This document shows, piece by piece, positions 34,180 through 41,683 of a stretch of 64,000 nucleotides of DNA (position 1 is the first letter of the stretch; every line of letters begins with the position of its first letter). The stretch covers positions 950,384 to 1,014,383 of the forward strand of contig NZ_JAFIDJ010000002.1 in the NCBI RefSeq assembly GCF_017051705.1, read 5' to 3'. The notes under the pieces are model-generated. The model saw only the letters and a program-made list of their open reading frames with translations. It searched no databases and was not told where the DNA came from. The position numbers and the translations under genes were made by a program. The stretch comes from Algoriphagus lutimaris. GTDB taxonomy: Bacteria > Bacteroidota > Bacteroidia > Cytophagales > Cyclobacteriaceae.

Positions 34180-34848
34180 ATGCATAAAATAGCCAAGGCA
34201 CCTCCAAAGGCTCAGGACAAACAATTGTTGATCGTTAAACTAGTGGTAGTGGCTTTGTATGGAGTTGGGATCATTGGCATGTCAATTCCGGAATATAGAC
34301 CACTATTTCAATCCCTGACTCCAGCACAGTTGTTAATTACGTTGGGACTGGTTCTGTTTTTTCATAAGGGTTGGACGGATTCATTTCCTATCGTAGCAGC
34401 ACTTGCGTTTTGGATTGGCTTTGGATCTGAATTGATTGGGATACATACCGGATATTTATATGGTGACTATGTGTATGGAGATACTTTGGGCCCCAAATTG
34501 TGGGATGTTCCATTGGTGATTGGGGTCAACTGGTTTATTCTGGTTTACTTGACAGGTGCGGTATTCTCAAAAAGTATTTCCAATGATTACTATGCTGCAT
34601 TGATGGGGGCTGTGGCCATGACTGCCTTTGATTATATCATGGAACCGGTAGCCATGGCAGTAGACATGTGGTATTGGAAGTTTGATGTTATTCCGTTTGA
34701 AAACTATTTGGGTTGGTTTGGAGTTTCTTTTTTAATTCACCTGATTTACAGGAAGGCAAATTTTGAAAAGTCTAACCCCTTGGCAGCCTTTTTGTTAATT
34801 GTAATGGTACTGTTTTTCGCGATACTCAATTTCACTTTGAATCTGTAG
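34180..34848 (+). CDS. CruF-like carotenoid 1',2'-hydratase (carotenoid biosynthesis protein, DUF422)
   Basis: The 222 residues carry about seven transmembrane helices. The conserved polar signature of the CruF/bisanhydrobacterioruberin-hydratase family is present: GSELIGIHTGYLYGDYVYG (about 88-106), VPLVIGVNWF and AFDYIMEPVAM. These enzymes add water to the psi end of acyclic or monocyclic carotenoids, giving a 1'-hydroxyl as in myxol, saproxanthin or flexixanthin. It is the first gene of the carotenoid island, 79 bp before crtZ, in the same direction. Confidence 0.85.
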   Translation: MHKIAKAPPKAQDKQLLIVKLVVVALYGVGIIGMSIPEYRPLFQSLTPAQLLITLGLVLFFHKGWTDSFPIVAALAFWIGFGSELIGIHTGYLYGDYVYGDTLGPKLWDVPLVIGVNWFILVYLTGAVFSKSISNDYYAALMGAVAMTAFDYIMEPVAMAVDMWYWKFDVIPFENYLGWFGVSFLIHLIYRKANFEKSNPLAAFLLIVMVLFFAILNFTLNL

Positions 34849-34927
34849 TATCTCATGATGGGAAAAAGGTTTTTACCCAATTCTAAAAATTTTATAACAA
34901 AATAAGATTATTTAAGTTGACTACTAA

Positions 34928-35374
34928 ATGATGGAAGCTATTGTTTTTACATTAGTTGGTTTTGGTCTGATGGAATTGTCTGGTTGGGCAATTCATAAGT
35001 ATTTAATGCATGGGCCATTATGGATGATTCATAAAACCCATCATCAACCAAGTAAGTTTGCATTTGAACTGAATGATTTATTTTCAGTTTTATTTGGTAG
35101 CATCGCCATTGTCTTAATAATAGTCGGTTTGAAAGAATTCGATTATCGGTTCTGGATGGGTGTTGGAATAAGTCTTTATGGGTTTTTATATTTCATATTA
35201 CATGACATATTGATCCATAGAAGAATTAAATGGTTTCAAAAACCAAAGAGTAAGTTTTTAAAAGCATTATTTAGGGCACATCAAGCACATCATAGAACCA
35301 ATAAGAAAGATGATGCAGTCTCGTTTGGTTTGTTTTTGGTACCCAAGGAATACTATAAAGAGGAGGAAGAGTGA
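34928..35374 (+). CDS. crtZ: beta-carotene 3-hydroxylase
   Basis: A membrane di-iron hydroxylase of 148 residues. The histidine clusters of the CrtZ family are intact: HKYLMH (His23, His28), HKTHH (35-39), HDILIH (92-97) and HQAHH (118-122). It introduces the 3-hydroxyl on a beta-ionone ring. Its TGA stop overlaps the GTG start of the B12-type regulator, so hydroxylase and regulator are translationally coupled. Confidence 0.93.
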   Translation: MMEAIVFTLVGFGLMELSGWAIHKYLMHGPLWMIHKTHHQPSKFAFELNDLFSVLFGSIAIVLIIVGLKEFDYRFWMGVGISLYGFLYFILHDILIHRRIKWFQKPKSKFLKALFRAHQAHHRTNKKDDAVSFGLFLVPKEYYKEEEE

Positions 35375-36267
35375 GCAATTATTCAATTAAGGATTTAGAG
35401 CAGTTATCTGGTATTAAGGCACATACCCTAAGAATTTGGGAGCAGCGCTATAATTTGTTGAACCCAAAACGTACGGATACTAATATTCGCTATTACGATG
35501 ATGGAGATTTAAAATTGATTTTGAATGTCGCATTGTTGAACGATAATGGTTTTAAAATCAGTAAAATTGCTTCCATGAGTCTCTCTGAAATGAAGGAGGA
35601 AGTGATTCGTTTGACAGATAGGTCTTTGACCCATGACGATCAAGTGCATGCATTAACCATTTGCATGATCGAAATGGATGAAGAACGATTTGATAAAGTA
35701 CTGACGACTAATATCATTAAAATAGGGTTCGAGCAAACCATGCTCAATATTATATATCCTTTTTTATCAAAAATTGGTTTGTTGTGGCAAACTGGAGCAA
35801 TTAACCCTGCCCAGGAACATTTTATTTCCAATTTGGTCCGACAAAAATTGATTGTAGCGATTGATGGACAAATTCCGAGTGTCTCTGGGAAAAAGTTTTT
35901 GCTTTTTCTTCCGGAAGGAGAATTACATGAAATTTCGATTTTGTTTGCTTCCTATTTGATTAAAAGCAAAGGACATAAAGTGATCTATTTGGGTCAGAGT
36001 ACTCCGAAAAGGGACTTAGATGCCGTTTATGAATTAGTAGAACCGGATTATATCTTGACAGTCATGACATCCTGTCCACCAGATGATTCTCCTCAAGAAT
36101 ATATAGATTACCTTTCTACCAGATTCTCCAAATCTCAGATTTTTGTTTCTGGATATCAGGTCGTAGGTCAGGATTTGCAGTTTGGAGAAAATGTGAAGCA
36201 ATTCAGCTATATACGAGAAATCAAGGATGTGCTAGATGAGATAGGACAAGGGATTTTAGAGAAATAG
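35371..36267 (+). CDS. CarH/LitR-type MerR regulator with B12-binding photoreceptor domain
   Basis: The 298 residues combine an N-terminal MerR winged helix (about 3-72, HTLRIWEQRY, NIRYYDD), a four-helix bundle and a Rossmann-type cobalamin domain. The photoreceptor marks are present: Wx9EH at Trp139 and Glu149-His150, and the lower-ligand motif E184-L-H186-E-I-S, a variant of ExHxxG. Known CarH/LitR proteins bind adenosylcobalamin, repress carotenoid genes in the dark and release DNA when light cleaves the cofactor. The GTG start at 35371 overlaps the crtZ stop. A terminator follows at 36295 and likely operator sites lie just beyond. Confidence 0.92.
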   Translation: MSNYSIKDLEQLSGIKAHTLRIWEQRYNLLNPKRTDTNIRYYDDGDLKLILNVALLNDNGFKISKIASMSLSEMKEEVIRLTDRSLTHDDQVHALTICMIEMDEERFDKVLTTNIIKIGFEQTMLNIIYPFLSKIGLLWQTGAINPAQEHFISNLVRQKLIVAIDGQIPSVSGKKFLLFLPEGELHEISILFASYLIKSKGHKVIYLGQSTPKRDLDAVYELVEPDYILTVMTSCPPDDSPQEYIDYLSTRFSKSQIFVSGYQVVGQDLQFGENVKQFSYIREIKDVLDEIGQGILEK

Positions 36268-36294
36268 TTTAATGATAGAGTAAAATGGTTAAAC

Positions 36295-36322
36295 AAAGCA
36301 TTTCTTCGGAAATGCTTTTTTT
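36295..36322 (+). terminator. UUCG-loop terminator after the B12 regulator
   Basis: AAAGCATTTC (36295-36304), tetraloop TTCG, then GAAATGCTTT (36309-36318) and further T's. A perfect 10-bp stem with the extra-stable UUCG loop separates the regulator transcript from the sigma-crt operon. A TTAAACAAAG word overlaps its 5' edge. Confidence 0.93.
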
Positions 36323-36395
36323 ATGGTTAAAATCCTCCATTAGACCTTAAAATTCTGCCGCTTAAGTCATAATGTTTAATAAAGAATAAAAAAAG

Positions 36396-36450
36396 TTAAA
36401 CAAAATGTTGTTATTTTGTTTAATGAATAGTAAGTTTGATTAAACAAAAA
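36396..36450. promoter_or_regulatory. probable operator of the B12 regulator: perfect inverted repeat plus extra half-site
   Basis: TTAAACAAAAT (36396-36406) and ATTTTGTTTAA (36413-36423) form a perfect 11-bp inverted repeat with a 6-bp spacer. A third copy, TTAAACAAAAA, is at 36440-36450, and shorter matches are at 36373-36379 (TGTTTAA) and 36289-36298. They bracket the promoter of the sigma-crt operon and were not seen before other genes checked. CarH-family tetramers contact several adjacent half-sites, which suits this layout. The assignment to CarH is inference. Confidence 0.65.
36408..36438 (+). promoter_or_regulatory. promoter of the sigma-crtI-crtB operon
   Basis: TTG (36408-36410) and TAAGTTTG (36431-36438), spaced by 20 nt, match the Bacteroidota -33/-7 pattern. 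The -33 element lies inside the spacer of the inverted repeat, so a bound repressor would block it. The leader to the ATG at 36461 is short. Confidence 0.6.
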
Positions 36451-36460
36451 CTCATAAGCC

Positions 36461-36973
36461 ATGACGACTCTAGAATTTAGCTACTCTTTGAATAATCTTT
36501 CTAGTTCATTGAAGCCATTTGCAATGAAATTGACTCGAGATTTGGATGATGCCAATGACCTGATGCAGGATACGATGGTCAAAGCCTTTACGAATAGAGA
36601 TAAATTTACGGAAGGGACTAATTTGAAAGCATGGCTTTATACCATCATGAAAAATACGTTTATTACGAATTATCAAAAGATGGTACGAAGAGGAACTTTT
36701 GTAGACACCACAGATAATTTACATTACATTAATTCCAGTGATATAAAAATCGAAAATGGAGTATTTGGAAATTTGGCAATGGATGATATTTATGAGTCTA
36801 TTGATAGATTGGATGATGTGTTCAAAACACCATTCTTAATGCACTACAGAGGTTTTAAATATCATGAAATTGCTGAAAAATTACAGATTCCAATAGGAAC
36901 TGTTAAGAATAGAATTCATATTGCTAGAAAGCAGCTGAAAGAGGATTTAATGGTGTACAAGCATAAAAATTGA
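36461..36973 (+). CDS. ECF-family RNA polymerase sigma factor of the carotenoid operon
   Basis: The 170 residues contain region 2 (about 15-80, with DLDDANDLMQDTMVKAF and LKAWLYTIMKNTFI) and region 4 (about 110-165, FKYHEIAEKLQIPIGTVKNRIHIARKQL). No anti-sigma gene is adjacent, which is unusual for ECF factors. The gene stands directly behind the putative operator and 4 bp before crtI, so its level is probably set by transcription through the B12 regulator. Whether it then drives the pigment genes or distant targets is not visible. Confidence 0.93.
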   Translation: MTTLEFSYSLNNLSSSLKPFAMKLTRDLDDANDLMQDTMVKAFTNRDKFTEGTNLKAWLYTIMKNTFITNYQKMVRRGTFVDTTDNLHYINSSDIKIENGVFGNLAMDDIYESIDRLDDVFKTPFLMHYRGFKYHEIAEKLQIPIGTVKNRIHIARKQLKEDLMVYKHKN

Positions 36974-36977
36974 TTCT

Positions 36978-38456
36978 ATGTCTCATAAACATGCGGTAGT
37001 AATCGGTTCAGGTTTTGCTGGACTATCGGCAGCTACGCATTTAGCAGTAAATAATTACCAGGTTACAATAGTAGAGAAAAATGATTCCCCCGGTGGAAGG
37101 GCTAGAAAGTTCGAACACCAGGGGTTTGTTTTTGATATGGGGCCAAGTTGGTATTGGATGCCTGATGTTTTTGAAAAGTATTTCGCTGATTTTGGAAAAA
37201 GTCCATCGGACTATTATGACCTGATTCGACTCGATCCTTCTTACGCAGTGATTTATGGTGAACAAGATGTGTTGGATATTCCTGCAAACCTTGATTCATT
37301 TAAGGAAATGCTTGAAAAAATTGAACCTGGAGCAGCGGTTCAATTGGATAAATTTTTAGAGCAAGCTGCATACAAGTACCAGGTAGGAATCCATGATTTA
37401 GTAACTAAGCCAAGTAGGTCTATATTTGAATTTACCTCTCCCTCCTTGCTTAAAGATATGCTCAGAATGGATATTTTCCAGTCCATGTCCAAGCATGTTC
37501 GAAAATTCTTCAAATCCGACAAGATTATTCGCTTGATGGAATTTCCAGTCTTGTTTTTAGGTGAGACTGCCGAAAATATACCGGCTTTATATAGTTTGAT
37601 GAACTATGCAGATATTGCTTTGGGTACTTGGTACCCCAAAAAAGGCATGCATGAAATTATCAAAGGAATGGTCAGTCTAGCTGAAGAAAAAGGTGTCAAA
37701 ATTCGTTATAGTTCCGAAGTGGAGGAAATTGAAATTGAAGGAGGAATAGCAAAGCGAATCCGGTTGAAGTCTGGAGAAAAAATTTCTGCAGATGTGGTCG
37801 TTGCAGGGGCAGACTATCACCATGTAGATAAACATTTAATTAATCCGAAGTACAGCAACTATTCAGAAGATTACTGGAATAAGCGTGTGATGGCTCCCTC
37901 TAGTTTGTTGTTCTATTTGGGGATTAATAAGCGTTTGGAAAACCTTCGCCATCATAATTTATTTTTTGACGAGCCACTTGGCCCTCATGCCGATGCCATC
38001 TACACGCATCCAAGATGGCCAGAAAAACCTCTTTTTTATGCTTCTGTACCTTCTATTACTGATAGAACGGTGGCACCAGAAGGAATGGAGAATATGTTTT
38101 TATTAATTCCATTAGCTCCCGATTTAGATGACTCTGAAGAAATCAGAGAAAAATATTATAACATCATCATGGACAGGTTGGAAAGGATTTCTGGACAAGA
38201 AATTAGATCTCATGTGATTTTCAAAAGGTCCTATGCACATCGTGATTTCAAAAATGATTACCATGCATTCAAGGGCAATGCCTATGGCTTGGCCAATACG
38301 CTCACCCAAACTGCGATATTGAAGCCCTCGCTTAAAAACAAAAAAGTTTCCAACTTGTATTATACAGGGCAGTTAACTGTACCAGGTCCAGGAGTTCCTC
38401 CTTCCTTAATTTCGGGTAAAGTTGTAGCAAATGAGGTGATCAAAGAAAATAATTAA
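36978..38456 (+). CDS. crtI: phytoene desaturase
   Basis: An FAD-dependent membrane-associated desaturase of 492 residues. The dinucleotide-binding motif is at the N-terminus (VVIGSGFAGLSAATHLA, then VEKNDSPGGRA), followed by GFVFDMGPSWYWMPD. The C-terminal CrtI signature YYTGQLTVPGPGVPPSLISG is intact. It converts phytoene to lycopene in bacterial pathways. It is the only desaturase in the island, so a separate 3',4'-desaturase (CrtD) would have to lie elsewhere. The start is 4 bp after the sigma gene. Confidence 0.95.
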   Translation: MSHKHAVVIGSGFAGLSAATHLAVNNYQVTIVEKNDSPGGRARKFEHQGFVFDMGPSWYWMPDVFEKYFADFGKSPSDYYDLIRLDPSYAVIYGEQDVLDIPANLDSFKEMLEKIEPGAAVQLDKFLEQAAYKYQVGIHDLVTKPSRSIFEFTSPSLLKDMLRMDIFQSMSKHVRKFFKSDKIIRLMEFPVLFLGETAENIPALYSLMNYADIALGTWYPKKGMHEIIKGMVSLAEEKGVKIRYSSEVEEIEIEGGIAKRIRLKSGEKISADVVVAGADYHHVDKHLINPKYSNYSEDYWNKRVMAPSSLLFYLGINKRLENLRHHNLFFDEPLGPHADAIYTHPRWPEKPLFYASVPSITDRTVAPEGMENMFLLIPLAPDLDDSEEIREKYYNIIMDRLERISGQEIRSHVIFKRSYAHRDFKNDYHAFKGNAYGLANTLTQTAILKPSLKNKKVSNLYYTGQLTVPGPGVPPSLISGKVVANEVIKENN

Positions 38457-38478
38457 TCAATTATTGATATATTAATAT

Positions 38479-39324
38479 ATGATGAACCCGAGAGATCTAT
38501 TTGATCAGACAACTTTTGAGTGTAGCAAGCTAATCACGCAAAGATATAGCACCAGTTTCACGTTGGGCATCAAAACATTGGATCAAAAATTCCATATGCC
38601 TGTTTATGCCATTTATGGCTTTGTCCGCTATGCGGATGAAATTGTGGATACATTTCATGACCAAAACAAGGAGAAATTGTTGGCTCGGTTTAAGAAGGAT
38701 ACCTACGAGGCGATTGAATCCGGTATTTCTTTGAATCCTGTGCTCCACGCATTTCAATTGGTAGTCAATAAATATCATATTGATCAAGAATTAATAGAAG
38801 CCTTTCTCCATAGCATGGAAATGGATTTGGATTTTAAAACGTATGATGATTCCAAATACAATGAATATATCTATGGTTCAGCTGAAGTGGTAGGACTCAT
38901 GTGTTTAAAGGTATTTTGTGAAGGGGATGAGGCTGAGTATGAGAAGTTGAAAGTTCCAGCATGTAAACTGGGAGCTGCTTTCCAGAAAGTAAATTTCTTA
39001 AGAGATATCAAAAGCGATTATGAGGAGAGAGGAAGAGTATACTTCCCAGGAGTAGAGTTTACTCATTTTGATAAAATCGTTAAAAAGCAAATTGAAGAAG
39101 ATATCCAACGAGATTTTGATGATTCGCTGATTGGGATTGAACAATTACCAATTGGAGCAAAGCTAGGAGTAAAAGTAGCCTATCTCTATTATCAAAAGCT
39201 GTTTGATAAGATCAAAGGCCTACCAGCGGAAACCATCACCAAGACCAGAATAAGAATTCCGAATTCAAAAAAGCTATCCTTATTGATCGGTACTTATTTT
39301 GTAAATAAGTTAGGTATTACTTGA
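38479..39324 (+). CDS. crtB: phytoene synthase
   Basis: This enzyme condenses two geranylgeranyl diphosphates to phytoene. The 281 residues have both aspartate-rich metal motifs: DEIVD at 53-57 and DIKSD at 176-180, the latter within NFLRDIKSDYEERGRVYFP. RYSTSFTLG near the N-terminus is also typical. It is 22 bp after crtI and 1 bp before the cyclase gene, in one operon. No GGPP synthase gene is in the window. Confidence 0.95.
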   Translation: MMNPRDLFDQTTFECSKLITQRYSTSFTLGIKTLDQKFHMPVYAIYGFVRYADEIVDTFHDQNKEKLLARFKKDTYEAIESGISLNPVLHAFQLVVNKYHIDQELIEAFLHSMEMDLDFKTYDDSKYNEYIYGSAEVVGLMCLKVFCEGDEAEYEKLKVPACKLGAAFQKVNFLRDIKSDYEERGRVYFPGVEFTHFDKIVKKQIEEDIQRDFDDSLIGIEQLPIGAKLGVKVAYLYYQKLFDKIKGLPAETITKTRIRIPNSKKLSLLIGTYFVNKLGIT

Positions 39325-39325
39325 T

Positions 39326-40033
39326 ATGGAAAAGTATTTATACTTAGGTGTTAATCTCTTTACCATTTCCTTTCCTTTGGTAAGATCATTTGAACAAAGG
39401 ATTCAATATTTCAAAAATTGGAAATTCTTGTTTCCAGCGATCTTCCTCACTGGTTCTTTCTTTTTGATTTGGGATCACTGGTTTACCAAGTTAGGCGTTT
39501 GGGAATTTAACCCCACCTACATTCTAGGGATTTACTTTTTTGATTTGCCATTGGAAGAGTGGTTGTTTTTTTTGACAGTGCCATTTGCCTGTGTTTTTAT
39601 TTATGAAGTATTGAATTATTTTTTTCCTACAGACCCATTGAAGGCATTTGGAAAGCCTTTTGTATATGTAATGGTTCCATTTCTTTTAGGTTTGGGATTC
39701 ATGCATTTGGATAAGTTATATACATCCATTAATTTCTTAATCGGAGCAGGTGCATTAGTCACTCATTTTCTGGTATTTAATGATAAATATTTGGGTAAAT
39801 TCTTATTTGCCTACCTTGTACATCTGATTCCTCTATTCCTATGCAATGGCATATTGACTGGAGGGCTTACGGAGGAACCTGTAGTAATTTATAATAATGC
39901 AGAAAATCTAGGGATTAGGATTTGGACGGTACCTGTAGAAGATACCATCTATTCGATGACCTTATTATTGATGAATATCTCTTTTTATGAAAGATTTAGG
40001 AATCAACAAACATTTCAATCTATTGAAAGTTAA
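39326..40033 (+). CDS. crtYcd: fused CrtYc-CrtYd lycopene cyclase
   Basis: A polytopic membrane protein of 235 residues containing two copies of the small lycopene-cyclase domain. The first carries PLEE at 75-78 (FDLPLEEWLFF) and the second PVED at 203-206 (TVPVEDTIYS). These Pro-x-Glu-Glu/Asp motifs mark heterodimer-type cyclases, here joined in one chain as described for an Algoriphagus carotenoid cluster. It makes beta-ionone rings from lycopene ends. Whether one or both ends are cyclised cannot be read. The start follows the crtB stop by one base. Confidence 0.92.
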   Translation: MEKYLYLGVNLFTISFPLVRSFEQRIQYFKNWKFLFPAIFLTGSFFLIWDHWFTKLGVWEFNPTYILGIYFFDLPLEEWLFFLTVPFACVFIYEVLNYFFPTDPLKAFGKPFVYVMVPFLLGLGFMHLDKLYTSINFLIGAGALVTHFLVFNDKYLGKFLFAYLVHLIPLFLCNGILTGGLTEEPVVIYNNAENLGIRIWTVPVEDTIYSMTLLLMNISFYERFRNQQTFQSIES

Positions 40034-40039
40034 TAGGCT

Positions 40040-40885
40040 ATGATGCAACTTGAAGTACATATAGACGATCATTCGGGCTTTTGCTTTGGGGTGGTTTATG
40101 CTATTGAAATGGCAGAAGAAATCCTGGATGAACAAGGATATTTATATTGCTTGGGGGATATTGTGCATAATGATGAGGAGGTAAACCGTCTGACTAAAAA
40201 AGGTTTGAAGATCATTAATCATGAGGATCTGAAGGAACTGAGAGACCAGAAAGTGTTGATCAGGGCTCATGGGGAACCACCTTCTACCTATCAATTGGCA
40301 ATCAATAATAATCTGACTCTTATCGATGCGAGTTGTCCAGTGGTTTTGAAACTTCAGAATAGGATCAAAAATTCATTCGATAAGGATGAGACGATTTATA
40401 TTTATGGAAAGCATGGGCATGCAGAAGTGATTGGGCTCTTGGGACAGACCAGCAATAAGGCGGTAGTTTTTCAGGATATCTCGGAATTGGATTTAGCAAC
40501 TCTTCCTAAAAACATTACGCTTTACAGCCAGACTACCAAAAGCACGGATAAATTCTATGAGATCAATGAGATACTGAAGCAAAATGGGATTTCTGTGAAT
40601 ACGAATGATACGATTTGCAGACAAGTATCTAATCGAGATAAGGAGTTGAGAGCTTTTGCAGATCGCTTTGATAAGATCATTTTTGTGAGTGGCACCAAGT
40701 CTTCTAATGGAAAAGTGCTGTATAATGTCTGCAAGGAAAAAAACCCGAATACAATTTTTGTTTCCAATGCTGACCAGATTAAACCCGATTGGTTTAAACC
40801 CAATGAAACCGTTGGAATTTGCGGGGCAACGTCTACTCCGATGTGGTTAATGGAACAAGTCCGAGAGAAAATCTTGACTTTCTGA
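40040..40885 (+). CDS. ispH: 4-hydroxy-3-methylbut-2-enyl diphosphate reductase
   Basis: A [4Fe-4S] enzyme, the last step of the MEP pathway, giving IPP and DMAPP. The 281 residues contain the three cluster cysteines C15 (SGFCFGV), C99 (DASCPVV) and C193 (NDTICRQ), His77 in RAHGEPP, and the catalytic region KHGHAEVIG (Glu129). It lies 6 bp after the cyclase gene, so precursor supply is co-transcribed with pigment synthesis. Whether it is the only ispH of the genome is unknown. Confidence 0.95.
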   Translation: MMQLEVHIDDHSGFCFGVVYAIEMAEEILDEQGYLYCLGDIVHNDEEVNRLTKKGLKIINHEDLKELRDQKVLIRAHGEPPSTYQLAINNNLTLIDASCPVVLKLQNRIKNSFDKDETIYIYGKHGHAEVIGLLGQTSNKAVVFQDISELDLATLPKNITLYSQTTKSTDKFYEINEILKQNGISVNTNDTICRQVSNRDKELRAFADRFDKIIFVSGTKSSNGKVLYNVCKEKNPNTIFVSNADQIKPDWFKPNETVGICGATSTPMWLMEQVREKILTF

Positions 40886-40908
40886 TTTAACTCAACTTGC
40901 TTGCAGGA

Positions 40909-41622
40909 ATGAATGCAGGAAATCAAATTTTAGGAAACAAGCATATAGACCCTATTGGGGTGTTACTGGCTATATTGATTATCGCTAGCTGGAGTGCCTC
41001 TCTGGTCTTTTTACTCCAGTGGAACATTAATTGGACCAATCCTCTTACCTATATTTTAGTATTGATTCAGATGCATCTCTATACAGGTCTGTTCATCACA
41101 GCACATGATGCCATGCATGGATTAGTTTCATCCAATAAAATTGTAAACAATCTAATTGGCGTGTTTGCAGCCCTTCTTTTTTCGTACAATTTCTATTGGA
41201 AATTGTTTCCTAAACATCATGAACATCATCGGTTCGTGGCCACTGATCAAGACCCGGATTACCATCATTCAGATAATTTCATTCTCTGGTATTTTAGCTT
41301 CATCAAACAGTATCTAAGCGTTTGGCAAATCCTACTAATGGCCATTACTTTCAATATTTTAAAATTATTTTTACCTGTGGATAACTTGATTTTATTCTGG
41401 ATGCTTCCGGCAGTGTTATCCACATTTCAACTATTTTATTTTGGAACTTACCTCCCACATCGAGGTGAAAGTGATAATAAACACCATTCTAATACACAGT
41501 CCAAAAATCACCTATGGGCTTTTATTTCATGCTATTTCTTTGGATATCATTATGAGCATCATGATTCTCCAGGAACTCCTTGGTGGAGGCTTTGGAGAAA
41601 AAAAGAGGAAATGATAAAATAA
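40909..41622 (+). CDS. crtW: beta-carotene 4-ketolase (CrtW-type fatty-acid-desaturase-fold enzyme)
   Basis: A membrane di-iron oxygenase of 237 residues from ATG 40909; an in-frame TTG four codons upstream is possible. The CrtW histidine motifs are complete: HDAMH at 66-70, HHEHH near 106-110 and HYEHH near the C-terminus, with the late PHRGESDNKHHSN segment typical of ketolases. It adds the 4-keto group to a beta ring. It is the last gene of the pigment operon, 23 bp after ispH. The product range together with CrtZ is a 3-hydroxy-4-keto ring. Confidence 0.92.
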   Translation: MNAGNQILGNKHIDPIGVLLAILIIASWSASLVFLLQWNINWTNPLTYILVLIQMHLYTGLFITAHDAMHGLVSSNKIVNNLIGVFAALLFSYNFYWKLFPKHHEHHRFVATDQDPDYHHSDNFILWYFSFIKQYLSVWQILLMAITFNILKLFLPVDNLILFWMLPAVLSTFQLFYFGTYLPHRGESDNKHHSNTQSKNHLWAFISCYFFGYHYEHHDSPGTPWWRLWRKKEEMIK

Positions 41623-41683
41623 AACCGTTTTTAACTAAACTTTTTCTTTCTAAAACCATTTTGTTTTAGAACTACCCATCGCA

